Translations under genes and position numbers: made by a program
Part shown: in pieces, positions 46,431-55,367 of the stretch
Numbering within the stretch: position 1 is the first letter of the stretch
Layout of the letters: each line of letters begins with the position of its first letter
The notes under the pieces: model-generated
What the model was told of the DNA's origin: nothing
Seen by the model: only the letters and a program-made list of their open reading frames with translations
Databases searched by the model: none
Source: Pseudomonadota bacterium
GTDB lineage: Bacteria > Bdellovibrionota_B > Oligoflexia > Silvanigrellales > Silvanigrellaceae
Length of the DNA stretch: 64,000 nucleotides
NCBI GenBank assembly: GCA_009926615.1
Contig: RFOM01000006.1
Span: forward strand, 20,177 to 84,176
Direction: 5' to 3'

Positions 46431-46460
46431 AAAAAAAGCTCCGGCGTGAATTGCCGGAGC
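46431..46460 (-). terminator. Rho-independent terminator of the porin-like gene
   Basis: Perfect 8-bp stem GCTCCGGC/GCCGGAGC around a 7-base loop, followed on the minus strand by seven T. It lies 28 bases after the stop at 46488. Confidence 0.9.
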
Positions 46461-46487
46461 CCTGTTCTTCAAGCGAATGCGCCGAAA

Positions 46488-47753
46488 TTAATAGTCATAG
46501 CGCAATCTGAGGCCGAAGGACTGGTCTGTTTTGGTGGGTTTGCGATCTGCGCCCTTCACCAACGGTCCGCGTTCCTTCATCGACTTTCCGGTGTTGTTGG
46601 TGTCGATCATCTGTGCGCGGTTCGAGTTGTAATAAGTGTATGAAGGGATGATGCTCACTTTGTCGTCTATGAAATACTGTCCCGCCAGCACCATTGATGT
46701 TTCTGTCGCACTGTCAACGGCCGTTTTGACAACTGTTGTGTGGTCGTCAAAGCCTTTTTCCGCAAGCTTCAGGCTGCGCACGCCGACTTCTGCCAAGAGT
46801 GTCAGTTCTTTTGGAACAAGGTCATACTTTGCAGCAACAAGAGCGGTCAGAGCGGTGTTTTCGTCAGCCGTCTTTTTGCTGTCAACAGTTTTGGTGGTCG
46901 CGTATGAATCCTGCGCGAGACCGGCTTTGATTTTAAGATCGTCGGCAACCTTGTATTCGGCCAATACGTGGTAGAACATGTCGTATTTGAGCTTGGCAGA
47001 ATCGGTCAGAGCAAGCCATTTTCCCTGCATCCCGTAGCCGAACTCAAGTGCCACGCCTGCAACTTCTTCATTGGCCGTGAACTTGTGATACCACGTGGTG
47101 TCTTTGGGCTTGGTGCCGATTGTGGTTTCGTTCAAATCCTGATTGCGTGCCAAGTGGTATGTGATCTTTTCTTTGCCTGCGTCGTCAATCTTATAGCTCA
47201 GGCGGTAGCCTTCAACGCGTCCCAAGTGACCGGTGAACGCGGTAGACTCGGTCACGTTGGTTGTCTTGATACGGTCCGTGTATCCGAGCAAACCTGATTC
47301 CAATTCGCGAACGTATCCCGCCTCGAGTCCGTCGACTTCGGGAATGCCGAACAGAAAACTGAAATATTTAATCACGTCCGTATTGATGGCTTTGCTGCCG
47401 TCGTTTTTGAGCTTTTCAAGTTCGTGCAAACGGAATTCGACAAGAGCTTTTGCGTTTTTTCCGTAGCTGCGGTCGATTTTGAGGCGCAGAGTTTCGAGTT
47501 TCGGAGTCTTATAGTTCTTGGCTGCGTCGTTGAGGCTTTTGTAGAAAGGATCCAAATGGACTCGTGTTTCAATCTTGGTGGTCGAATCCGACGGTTTTGC
47601 GGGAGTTGCCGCGGGAGTTGCTGCCGGCGCTGCTGCGGGAGTTGCCGCTGCGGGTGCCGCTGCCGGTGCAGCCGCGGGAGTTGCTGCCGTTGTATTTGCG
47701 CTGGCGAATGAAGAAACGAGTGCGAATGCAGAAACAGAAACGATAAGTTTCAC
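46488..47753 (-). CDS. Porin-like outer-membrane beta-barrel with Ala/Pro linker
   Basis: 421 residues from GTG 47753, supported by CAGGAGG 5 bases upstream and a clean signal peptide (KLIVSVSAFALVSSFASA). A low-complexity Ala-Pro-Thr linker fills residues 21-53. The rest alternates as expected for a porin (KALVEFRLHELEK; VAGVALEFGYGMQG; DLKIKAGLAQDSYA) and ends in LRLRYDY, the aromatic C-terminal barrel signal. It would be a general or solute-specific channel. It has its own terminator and diverges from the gene at 47906. Confidence 0.8.
   Translation of the reverse strand: MKLIVSVSAFALVSSFASANTTAATPAAAPAAAPAAATPAAAPAATPAATPAKPSDSTTKIETRVHLDPFYKSLNDAAKNYKTPKLETLRLKIDRSYGKNAKALVEFRLHELEKLKNDGSKAINTDVIKYFSFLFGIPEVDGLEAGYVRELESGLLGYTDRIKTTNVTESTAFTGHLGRVEGYRLSYKIDDAGKEKITYHLARNQDLNETTIGTKPKDTTWYHKFTANEEVAGVALEFGYGMQGKWLALTDSAKLKYDMFYHVLAEYKVADDLKIKAGLAQDSYATTKTVDSKKTADENTALTALVAAKYDLVPKELTLLAEVGVRSLKLAEKGFDDHTTVVKTAVDSATETSMVLAGQYFIDDKVSIIPSYTYYNSNRAQMIDTNNTGKSMKERGPLVKGADRKPTKTDQSFGLRLRYDY
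47595..47693 (-). repeat. Ala/Pro/Thr low-complexity repeat inside the porin-like gene
   Basis: The DNA repeats near-identical units coding for variations of AAPAAATP, giving about 33 residues of linker between the signal peptide and the barrel. Length variation here by slippage is plausible. Confidence 0.75.
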
Positions 47754-47905
47754 GTTGCCTCCTGAACGGTTTGTGAACAGAAACATGTTCATTGAATTCG
47801 GATTTTTAAAAATTGCAAGTGTGTCCCGAGGTTTGAACCCCCATTTCACGTAAGAGTCACAGATTTGTTTCCCGCTGCTTGTTTTATGGTCACCTTGTTG
47901 AAACC

Positions 47906-49012
47906 ATGTCTACACATCCGAGGCAGAGGTTTTTTTTGCGGCTGAAGACTCAAATCTTCGCGATATCATTTTTTGTCTGCGGGCAGCCTGCGTACGCGCT
48001 GGTGCTCATGGAATCGGAGCTTGTTCCCAAACCGAACTTTTCTGAACGTGTTTTAACACGCGGCACTGCAGCTTTTTCGGCGCGCATAATTGCCGGCGCA
48101 GGGCAGGATGCGGTTGAAACTCCGGTCAATGAGCAATCGGAAAAACGGATTTTTGCTGCTCTGGGAGTTGGCCTTCGGGCGGGTGTTCCGTTTTCGGATA
48201 AATTGAGGATTGATCTTTCGTCGACGGCAATTCGCTCGTCTGCGGGCACTCAGATTGAGGAGAATTCCGGCTGGCGCAAAAGCGAAGCCCATTCCGAAGT
48301 GAATGCCCAAGGGCAAATCCGATTCAAAGTGAATGAAGGAATACTTGCAGGTGCAGGTGCAACGTGGCTGATGCGCCCTGCGGCGACTGAAACTTTCGAA
48401 TTCGCCGGTCAGTCGGCCCTCAAAAAATACAGTCCCTATTCTTTTTGGACACCCGAGTTCTCGGTCAGCAAAGATGCCGGCGGCTGGAGCGCCGGTTTGG
48501 GTTGGCGGCCGCGGGCAGGCAAACAGCGCGAGCTTATTCGTGAAGGGTCGGGCGAAACAACCTCGGTGATTGAAGACGTTGTTCTGGATGAGCTCTGGTC
48601 AGCGGGTATCGTGACCCAGATTGCAGGCAACCGCAGCCTTAAACTGGATTTCAACCTCAATGGAACCAATGCATCACAGGTGAGCAGCCGCAATTCTGCA
48701 GAAGGTGCAACAGATGAACCGGCAACACGAAGGTATGAAGTTTCATTCGTTTTCGGTTTCCCGGACACCGGAAGCCATAAATTGAGTTTGGGAGGAGCTT
48801 ATCAGTCGATAGGCTACACTGATCAGGGCAACGTCATGCCGCAGACCATTCCGCTGTGGTCGGCTCTTGTGCGCGATGAATTTAAACACTCGGAACTGAA
48901 TTTGTTTGTGGATTTGCTGTTCGGCTATGGCACAGATATGCAGAGTCTTCCTGACTTGAATGCCAATTACAAGCGAATGATGCTGTCCGCCCAAACCGGC
49001 GTAAATTTTTAA
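47906..49012 (+). CDS. Probable outer-membrane beta-barrel protein
   Basis: 368 residues from ATG 47906; a TTG at 47879 is also in frame. Signal peptide RLKTQIFAISFFVCGQPAYA. The mature protein alternates hydrophobic and polar residues (FAALGVGLRAGVPFSDKLRI; LKLDFNLNG; EVSFVFGFPD) and ends in TGVNF, an aromatic barrel end. No known family. It begins a five-gene run on the plus strand (to 53837) with gaps under 20 bases; the next gene starts 10 bases later. Confidence 0.75.
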   Translation: MSTHPRQRFFLRLKTQIFAISFFVCGQPAYALVLMESELVPKPNFSERVLTRGTAAFSARIIAGAGQDAVETPVNEQSEKRIFAALGVGLRAGVPFSDKLRIDLSSTAIRSSAGTQIEENSGWRKSEAHSEVNAQGQIRFKVNEGILAGAGATWLMRPAATETFEFAGQSALKKYSPYSFWTPEFSVSKDAGGWSAGLGWRPRAGKQRELIREGSGETTSVIEDVVLDELWSAGIVTQIAGNRSLKLDFNLNGTNASQVSSRNSAEGATDEPATRRYEVSFVFGFPDTGSHKLSLGGAYQSIGYTDQGNVMPQTIPLWSALVRDEFKHSELNLFVDLLFGYGTDMQSLPDLNANYKRMMLSAQTGVNF

Positions 49013-49022
49013 GGAGGCGGCC

Positions 49023-49688
49023 TTGAGAAATTTTTTTAAGGCGGGGTCTTTTGCGGTCGCTTCGATCGTCTTTCTGATTGCAGGATGCCGTCTGCGCAGC
49101 AGTCTGATTGAAACGGAATCCGGCGCGCAGGCGGATGCGATTCCCTTTGCCAAAGCCGGTTCGGAAATTACATCCGGACTTGCAGCCGTGCATGCCGGAA
49201 ACTTTGCCTCTGCACCTGCAGCCATTCGTCCTGATCCCGATCTTTATGCACGGCGTTTGCTCAAAACATTCCGATACGACGGCAACACACTGGCGCGGCA
49301 ACTTGGCCGCGTCGAGCGCTTCAGACTCATGCTCGGCGGGGCGTCCGAAGATTTCCGCTCCGTTCCTCAGGAATCGTATGATGCAACTTCGCTTCTGACA
49401 CTGCAGAAGGTTGCCGAAGACATTTGTACCTCACTTGTGGCACCCAATGCGTGGGATCATGCGGACTGGCAAACGGTTCTCACCGCGGCGCCGGCAGACA
49501 TCGATTCCAATCTGCGTTCTCTGATGAAAAAAATGCTGGGACTGCCTGAGTCCTCGTTAAGTCAGGACGCTCTTGCCGAATTGGCCGATATGGTTCGTGC
49601 CGATGCCGTCAACGGTGTCGTGTCCAACTCAAGTTACATCACAGCATGCACAGCCATGGCGATGGACGCGGAGGCTTTGCTGTTATGA
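49023..49688 (+). CDS. Lipoprotein of unknown function
   Basis: 221 residues from TTG 49023, fixed by AAGGAGGC 5 bases before it. Lipobox FLIAGC with C22. The mature part is helical and Asp/Glu/Ala-rich, with no recognised domain. It is between the first barrel and the diheme protein, and its stop overlaps the next start (ATGA). Confidence 0.77.
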   Translation: MRNFFKAGSFAVASIVFLIAGCRLRSSLIETESGAQADAIPFAKAGSEITSGLAAVHAGNFASAPAAIRPDPDLYARRLLKTFRYDGNTLARQLGRVERFRLMLGGASEDFRSVPQESYDATSLLTLQKVAEDICTSLVAPNAWDHADWQTVLTAAPADIDSNLRSLMKKMLGLPESSLSQDALAELADMVRADAVNGVVSNSSYITACTAMAMDAEALLL

Positions 49689-51415
49689 AGTTATCGGCAA
49701 CGCTGCTGCCCGACCAAAATCGAATTTTTGCGCGCGGATGGCCTGTACGGAACATGATTCGCGCTATTCTCTGTGCTCTGCCGCTTTTGAGTTTTACCGG
49801 TATGGCTGTCTTTTCCTCAGGTGCCGAGGCGGCGGCCCCGCGTTCAGTCAGGCGCGCAGCCCAGCTTCTTGCAGGACGCATGCCCAGTGACACCGAGCTT
49901 GCGGCTTCATCCGCATCGGACACCGAATATAAAACATTTGTGCGCAAGCTGATTGACTCCGACGGTTTTTATGATGCCATGCTGCGGTATCACGAGCGCG
50001 TTCTTGGGGTGGGTCTTCCGGCAGAATATCTGGAGGAACTTGAGCGCGATGACATTGACGGAAAAGCGAGAAAAATTGCAAAACTGACCTGCAAGCGCAC
50101 GTCCGACAACCGGTTGCAGTGTGCATGGAAGAGCGCGTCTTCGGGAGCCGGTGCAAGCTGCCGCGCTGCGGACCGGCATCCGGTGGCACCGTTTTGGAAG
50201 TCGGGGTTGGTGTTGTGGGTGTGTCCGAGCGTGTCTCACGCCTGCGGCGCAGATTTGAGCAAATGCAGCATTGAATTCCCCGACAATGTCAGTGAAGCTC
50301 GGAATTCCGAACTTGGGACATCCGACGTTTTTGATACACGGCGCAGCATGCTGCGAAGTTTGAGCCGGCAGGCTGCAGGAATTGCCACGGCCGTTGCGGT
50401 CGCAAATTACCCTTATACAAAAATTATGGCCTCCGGACTGACGGCTGTCGACGGCACACTTGCCATGTTTCTTCAGCAAAATTTTCAATTCGATGTGTCC
50501 AAGGTTCACGCAAACGAGTCACTGCTGAAGCAGATTAAATCCATTCCTGCGTCGCAGAGCCGCTTTCAGCTGATTTATACCGGTGAAGCCTACGAGACGG
50601 CGGGAGTGTTATCGACTTTCGGCTGGCTGCGCCGGTACGAAAAAAACCGCACCCGTGCGAATCAGCTTTATGAGCGGCTTATGTGCCGCAAATTCACATC
50701 CGAATTGCCCCGCGTTTTTCCGCAGGATCCGGGAAATCTGAGAACAACCGAAGGCTGCAGCGGATGCCACGCCGTGCTCGATCCGCTCGCCGATTTTTTC
50801 TCTGTTTGGGGTGAGGGCGGTTCATTGTATGCAGGAATTTCATCTGCAAAACAGACCACGTTCATCGGCAAATCAGGCTCGAGCTTAACCGATTTGGCAA
50901 ACATCATCACGGCCGACGAGGCGTTTGCGGCATGCACTGTCAGTCACGCATTTGAATATTTGTCCGGCCGCAAATTCCGTGTCGCGGAATCGGGACTCCG
51001 GCAGTCTCTGACCGATTATTTCATTTCCACAAGCTACAGTTTTAAAGAACTTATGTATGCAATTGCCACACATCCCGATTTTACGGTGAACACCCGATCG
51101 GATGCCAACGTCACCGATCCGCTTGAGCAGCCTGCAGTCGGAAAGGTACCGGAACCATCGTTGCCTGCCTGCACATCAACAATCGACTTCAACACACACA
51201 TCGCACCGCTCATCGGTCAGTGCACCTCGTGTCACCGCAGCGGCGCACCACGGCAGGCCTTGGAAACATCGGCGCAGTGGAAGGTATGGGGAAGTCAGGC
51301 TGTCTCCATGATGAGTGTCGGACAAATGCCCCCCGGCCTGCAGGGCGCTCCCACGGCAGGCTCGGTTTACAATTTGAAAGAAGCAGTGCGCTGCTGGTTG
51401 TCACAAAATCCCTGA
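49685..51415 (+). CDS. Exported protein with two heme motifs, DUF1588/DUF1585-like
   Basis: 576 residues from ATG 49685. Signal peptide about residues 19-45 (IRAILCALPLLSFTGMAVF). The segment CSGCHAVLDPLADFFSVWGE (C358-H362) matches DUF1588, and HAFEYLSGRKFR to KELMYAIATHPDF matches DUF1585, the modules of large planctomycete-type cytochromes. A second CxxCH (CTSCH, C513-H517) near the C-terminus lies in a short cytochrome c-like tail (HIAPLIGQCTSCH, VGQMPPG). The usual DUF1587/1592 parts are only weakly evident. It is followed 16 bases later by a DUF1501 gene, its usual partner. Confidence 0.75.
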   Translation: MKLSATLLPDQNRIFARGWPVRNMIRAILCALPLLSFTGMAVFSSGAEAAAPRSVRRAAQLLAGRMPSDTELAASSASDTEYKTFVRKLIDSDGFYDAMLRYHERVLGVGLPAEYLEELERDDIDGKARKIAKLTCKRTSDNRLQCAWKSASSGAGASCRAADRHPVAPFWKSGLVLWVCPSVSHACGADLSKCSIEFPDNVSEARNSELGTSDVFDTRRSMLRSLSRQAAGIATAVAVANYPYTKIMASGLTAVDGTLAMFLQQNFQFDVSKVHANESLLKQIKSIPASQSRFQLIYTGEAYETAGVLSTFGWLRRYEKNRTRANQLYERLMCRKFTSELPRVFPQDPGNLRTTEGCSGCHAVLDPLADFFSVWGEGGSLYAGISSAKQTTFIGKSGSSLTDLANIITADEAFAACTVSHAFEYLSGRKFRVAESGLRQSLTDYFISTSYSFKELMYAIATHPDFTVNTRSDANVTDPLEQPAVGKVPEPSLPACTSTIDFNTHIAPLIGQCTSCHRSGAPRQALETSAQWKVWGSQAVSMMSVGQMPPGLQGAPTAGSVYNLKEAVRCWLSQNP

Positions 51416-51431
51416 GCAGGAGATTGAGATT

Positions 51432-52739
51432 ATGGATCGCCGATCTTTTCTTGAGGCAGGAGTCAGCCTGAGTGCGACCTTTGCACTCTCGAAATTGTTG
51501 TCGCCCCAATCGGCGTTTGCGCAGGACAGTGCCGAAGATTTTCCTGTCAAACGCAAACTCGTCTGGATTCATATGAACGGCGGATGGGACATTCTTGAAA
51601 CAGTCGATCCCAAACAAAATTCGACCTCCAAACTGGACGTGGCTTACGACTATGGTCTGACGCAGTCGTTGTCGGGAGCGAGTCAGGATGTCCGGCTCGG
51701 AAGGTGGTGGCCCAACACAGCTAAACACGGCTCCGACCTGCTGCTTGTGCGGGGCCTTGCCATGGGTACAACTTCGCATGATGCGGGCAGCGTGTATGCA
51801 GACACGGGTGTGCTGTCCAACAGCGGCAATGTTAATGCAGCATCCGTGCCGACGATCGTGGCGTCCCAGAGCGGTGCCACAATCCCGCTGATTCAGCTCA
51901 ACGGCGGCGACAATCCGCGTTTGGACAGAGGATTACTCAAGCCGGTGTCGGTTGTGCGGGCCGGCGATTTGCGTCTTTATCAGGAACTTTTTCCTCTGAC
52001 CTCCACAGCCGTGGCATCGCGTACAAAAATTCTCGAATATTCAAGAAAATCTCTTCTTCGTTTTCAAAGTTCTGCGGGCACAAATGACCGTGCTTCGGGT
52101 ATTGATGCTGCGCGCCTGAAAATTCAGGGACAGATTGATGCCGGCGTGGGAAACAAACTGCAGCTGGAGGCTTCCGAGCGCGCAGTGTTTACGTCGGCGT
52201 TGGGTACAGACTCCCGCATGGGGGGAGCTCAGGGAGTTGCCGACAGTTTTGCGCTGGCTGTCAAACTTCTCAAAAATGATTTGGTCACGTGCATCAACAT
52301 GGGGGTTGGCGGATTTGATACCCACACCCAGCAGGACCGATCTCTGATGCCGATTCTCACCGGTTTTGACGCATTGTTTGCAACATTTATCGAGCAGCTG
52401 AAAGTCAACGGGCTTTTGTCCTCCACATTGGTTGTGCTCTACTCGGATTTTGGACGCACCCCGAAAATAAACCGTTCATCGGGACGTGATCACTGGCCGG
52501 TGGGAGGGGCGCTGATTGCAGGCGGAGGACTGGCGGGAGGACGCGCTGTGGGTGCGACGGATGAAAACCTGCTCGCGCTGAATGTTGATCCGAGCACCGG
52601 TTTGATTTCAAATTCAGGAATTCAGCTGAGTCCGGTGCATTTGGGCGGCAGCATCATCGAGCTGACATTGGGATCGGGTTATTTGTCAAAGCGTCCGTAT
52701 CTTGAATCGATCCCCGCGCTGACGCGTCTGAAATCCTGA
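51432..52739 (+). CDS. DUF1501 protein, Tat-like export signal
   Basis: 435 residues. The N-terminus (MDRRSFLEAGVSLSATF) has a DRRSFL twin-arginine-like motif and a hydrophobic stretch, then AFAQD for cleavage. The sequence KLVWIHMNGGWD, then FDTHTQQD and VLYSDFGRTPKIN, are DUF1501 hallmarks; DUF1501 proteins belong to the alkaline phosphatase/sulfatase-like fold. Function is unknown; it is commonly encoded next to DUF1592/1588-type cytochromes. Tat export would suggest a folded, possibly metal-bearing, periplasmic protein. Confidence 0.87.
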   Translation: MDRRSFLEAGVSLSATFALSKLLSPQSAFAQDSAEDFPVKRKLVWIHMNGGWDILETVDPKQNSTSKLDVAYDYGLTQSLSGASQDVRLGRWWPNTAKHGSDLLLVRGLAMGTTSHDAGSVYADTGVLSNSGNVNAASVPTIVASQSGATIPLIQLNGGDNPRLDRGLLKPVSVVRAGDLRLYQELFPLTSTAVASRTKILEYSRKSLLRFQSSAGTNDRASGIDAARLKIQGQIDAGVGNKLQLEASERAVFTSALGTDSRMGGAQGVADSFALAVKLLKNDLVTCINMGVGGFDTHTQQDRSLMPILTGFDALFATFIEQLKVNGLLSSTLVVLYSDFGRTPKINRSSGRDHWPVGGALIAGGGLAGGRAVGATDENLLALNVDPSTGLISNSGIQLSPVHLGGSIIELTLGSGYLSKRPYLESIPALTRLKS

Positions 52740-52754
52740 GGGAGAGCAAAGTTT

Positions 52755-53837
52755 ATGTGGGCTCCGGTCGATCTTCCTGCACCCAGTGAACACTTTGTTG
52801 CGCGTGTCCAGACGCAGCAAAGCACAACGCCCAAGACGAAGGGGCTTTTGCTGCCGCTGTCGTGGCGGACTATTGAAAGCAAAGCTTCCGTGAGCGGAAC
52901 TCAGGACGGCCGCAGCGTATCGCAGGTGACCTACGCAAAACTCCTGAGGCGCAATACCGGTCTGGCTTTTTCGCCGTCATCCGGACTTTGGATTTCGGGT
53001 TTGTTTAATGAAGAATCGGTGACCGCGCGGAATGTGCCGGAAACCGGCATGCACACCGTGAGCGGAGTCAACGAAGAGTTTTTTGTGCGCGAGGCGCTTG
53101 TCCGTGCCGGTTTTGAATTGTCGTCTTCTCTCACATTGGGAGTGGCATTGCGCGGGCAAAGCATAAGAGCTGATGTGCTTGGCAATTTTAATGCGCAGGG
53201 GGCCGACAGGACTATTTACACCGGACGGCGGATGGGGATTGCGGCGTCTGCCGAATTTGTGCAGCAAAATTTCAAAGCGGCTGTGCGTTACGAAGCTCCC
53301 GTTACGGGAAAAGTTTCGATCGGCGGCGAAAGCAAAGTCAGTTCCGAAGCAGGTTACTTGGGCGGAGCTGTCGGATTTTCGCAGTCATCATCGCTGCAAT
53401 TTCGGGGCATGTTCGGCATGTACGAATTTTCAAAAAACGAATTGGGAACAAGTTTGCGGGGCCCCAATCCGGCACGCCAGTTCAATTTCTCTCCGCTCGG
53501 GTTGGCAGTTGATGCGCGTTTGCTGCCGTTGACCGTTGCCGGTGCCGGCCTGCAAACCCACGTGACTTCAAATCTCAGGTTGGATGCCGATTTGGTTCAG
53601 GGCAAGCTTCTGTACGTCAGCGACCCCGAAATGCTCCCGCCAAAGACCATTGAAGAATCGGACAAAGCCCCAATGTACCTTGCGAGGCTGGGGCTCAGTG
53701 TCGACAAATCGGACTGGGAATCTCAATTCTTTATTGATTATGCGACCTTGAAATCTACGCGAAACAGCGGACAAACAAAGCTTACGAATTCGACCGCCCA
53801 ATGGGGTGTCGGTCTTCGTGCAGCTATTGAAATTTAA
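52755..53837 (+). CDS. Beta-barrel-like protein, last of the DUF1501 run
   Basis: 360 residues. The sequence alternates like an outer-membrane barrel (LTLGVALRGQSI; GIAASAEFVQQNFKAAVRYE; VGLRAAIEI) but no signal peptide is visible at the ATG. The start is preceded by GGAGAG. It resembles the barrel at 47906 in style, not obviously in sequence. Lack of a signal could mean a wrong start or a periplasmic or cytoplasmic protein. Confidence 0.6.
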   Translation: MWAPVDLPAPSEHFVARVQTQQSTTPKTKGLLLPLSWRTIESKASVSGTQDGRSVSQVTYAKLLRRNTGLAFSPSSGLWISGLFNEESVTARNVPETGMHTVSGVNEEFFVREALVRAGFELSSSLTLGVALRGQSIRADVLGNFNAQGADRTIYTGRRMGIAASAEFVQQNFKAAVRYEAPVTGKVSIGGESKVSSEAGYLGGAVGFSQSSSLQFRGMFGMYEFSKNELGTSLRGPNPARQFNFSPLGLAVDARLLPLTVAGAGLQTHVTSNLRLDADLVQGKLLYVSDPEMLPPKTIEESDKAPMYLARLGLSVDKSDWESQFFIDYATLKSTRNSGQTKLTNSTAQWGVGLRAAIEI

Positions 53838-53930
53838 TCAAGTATTTTATTTTTATTTGATTTTGCTCAAGGTTTGCGGGCGCGAGCCGATCGACTCCTT
53901 GTCGGACTATCGATGGGGAGAGGACGGGCC

Positions 53931-55367
53931 ATGGAAAAAAAGTTTTCTTTCGGTTTGGGTTTGTACAGTTTGGCAGTTCTGGGACTCGGAAATGCCTGCG
54001 GACCAAGCCAGTCGACGTTCACCGCAGTTCAAAAGGTCGGTGCTCCCAAGCCGGTGGTAGATGCAAAATCCGGCGATCAGAACGGCAACGCTGTCAAGCC
54101 GAAACAGCCCGCGCCGGTTATCGGAATCAAGGATCCGGTGCAACCAAGCCAGCCTGCGGCCGGTGAAAAAAAGCTCGTCACGGCAAGCGAAAAGTTCGAA
54201 GTCAGTGCATCAAGCCCTCCGAGCGATTTTGTGTTTGTGGTTGACGGATCCAGATCAATGGAAACGCTGATCGGCAAAATTATGGATGGATTCGAGACAA
54301 TCAACAGCGCGGATTATCCTCCTGACACAAAAATGGCTGTGATGAATATGCTTTCACACAAACTTGATAATCCGTCCGAGGCTCTCGCTGCGGAGAGTAT
54401 ATGGTCTTTGTATTCCGAAGATCTGGCTGAGAATAATCGCACTGATTTCAGAAGCACGTTTACATTGGAAAATGTAAAATTGTTTCTCGATGCCCAGCCG
54501 GGGTATCTGAAATTTATCAACTCCGCTTCCGTTGCTGCATACAAGCAGAAAGCCGACACTCTGAGCTATTCTTATAAGTATAATGTTGCGAACAGCCCGA
54601 CGATCACCGAGAAGCTAGAACGCCTGTTAAGGCCCGGCAAAACCAATTCAACTTATCCCCTGCCGGTCTGTCAGAATGCATGGTTTACACCGACCGAGAC
54701 AAACGAATATTCTCAGCGATGTCTTCGTGCGGCGATGCAGATCAACGAAATTGTTCACATTGAAAGCGGCCTGACAGCCGTGCATCAGATGCTGAAAAAG
54801 AACAAAGCAATGCCGTTGTTCAGAGACAAAGCAGCCGTGCATTTCGTGTTCATTTCAGATACCCACGATCCGGGGGATTCCGGTTTTGCAAATTTCACCG
54901 GTTACATGGAAAAGCTTCCCAAGTTTGCCGATATTGAGTCGGCGGCGAGGGAGACATCCACACCAATCAGATCGGTCAAATTACACGGAGTTGTTCCGTT
55001 TACTGCGGATAATTGTGCCGACAATGAATATCAGAGAGGACTGGCGAAAAGTCCGCAAGTTGTGGAACCTCAAAAAATCTTCGGCGGTTCCTATCTTCCT
55101 CAAATCACAGCCTCCGGAGGTGTGGCTGTCGACATGTGCAAAAGCAACATCGACTACAAATCCGTTGTCAATCAAATTCTCAGCGAAGCCAAAAAGATTC
55201 CGCCATTTAAGCTGAATGCAGCTGACGTGAAGAACGTTGTCGTCAAGGTCAACGGCATGGACTACAAAGAATTTCAGGTGGTCGGCGGCAATTCGGTCGA
55301 AGTCAACGGCCTGCTCTCGAACACGAGCTACACAATAGAAATTGCATACACTCACGAAACAATGTGA
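53931..55367 (+). CDS. Lipoprotein with von Willebrand factor A domain
   Basis: 478 residues from ATG 53931, after a GGGGAGAGG site. Signal sequence with a Cys at 23 (LAVLGLGNAC), a loose lipobox. After a Pro/Lys-rich linker, residues 95-400 are a vWA domain with the metal site DGSRSM (D105, S107, S109) and HFVFISDTHD. The C-terminal 60 residues look like a small beta domain (VKVNGMDYKEF). It is likely a surface or periplasmic binding protein. Its last 16 bases overlap the convergent ABC gene. Confidence 0.82.
   Translation: MEKKFSFGLGLYSLAVLGLGNACGPSQSTFTAVQKVGAPKPVVDAKSGDQNGNAVKPKQPAPVIGIKDPVQPSQPAAGEKKLVTASEKFEVSASSPPSDFVFVVDGSRSMETLIGKIMDGFETINSADYPPDTKMAVMNMLSHKLDNPSEALAAESIWSLYSEDLAENNRTDFRSTFTLENVKLFLDAQPGYLKFINSASVAAYKQKADTLSYSYKYNVANSPTITEKLERLLRPGKTNSTYPLPVCQNAWFTPTETNEYSQRCLRAAMQINEIVHIESGLTAVHQMLKKNKAMPLFRDKAAVHFVFISDTHDPGDSGFANFTGYMEKLPKFADIESAARETSTPIRSVKLHGVVPFTADNCADNEYQRGLAKSPQVVEPQKIFGGSYLPQITASGGVAVDMCKSNIDYKSVVNQILSEAKKIPPFKLNAADVKNVVVKVNGMDYKEFQVVGGNSVEVNGLLSNTSYTIEIAYTHETM

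Noticed and set aside
47575..47853. Plus-strand open frame coding long Gly/Ala/Val runs
   Set aside because: It is the antisense image of the Ala/Pro linker of the porin-like gene and has no independent support.
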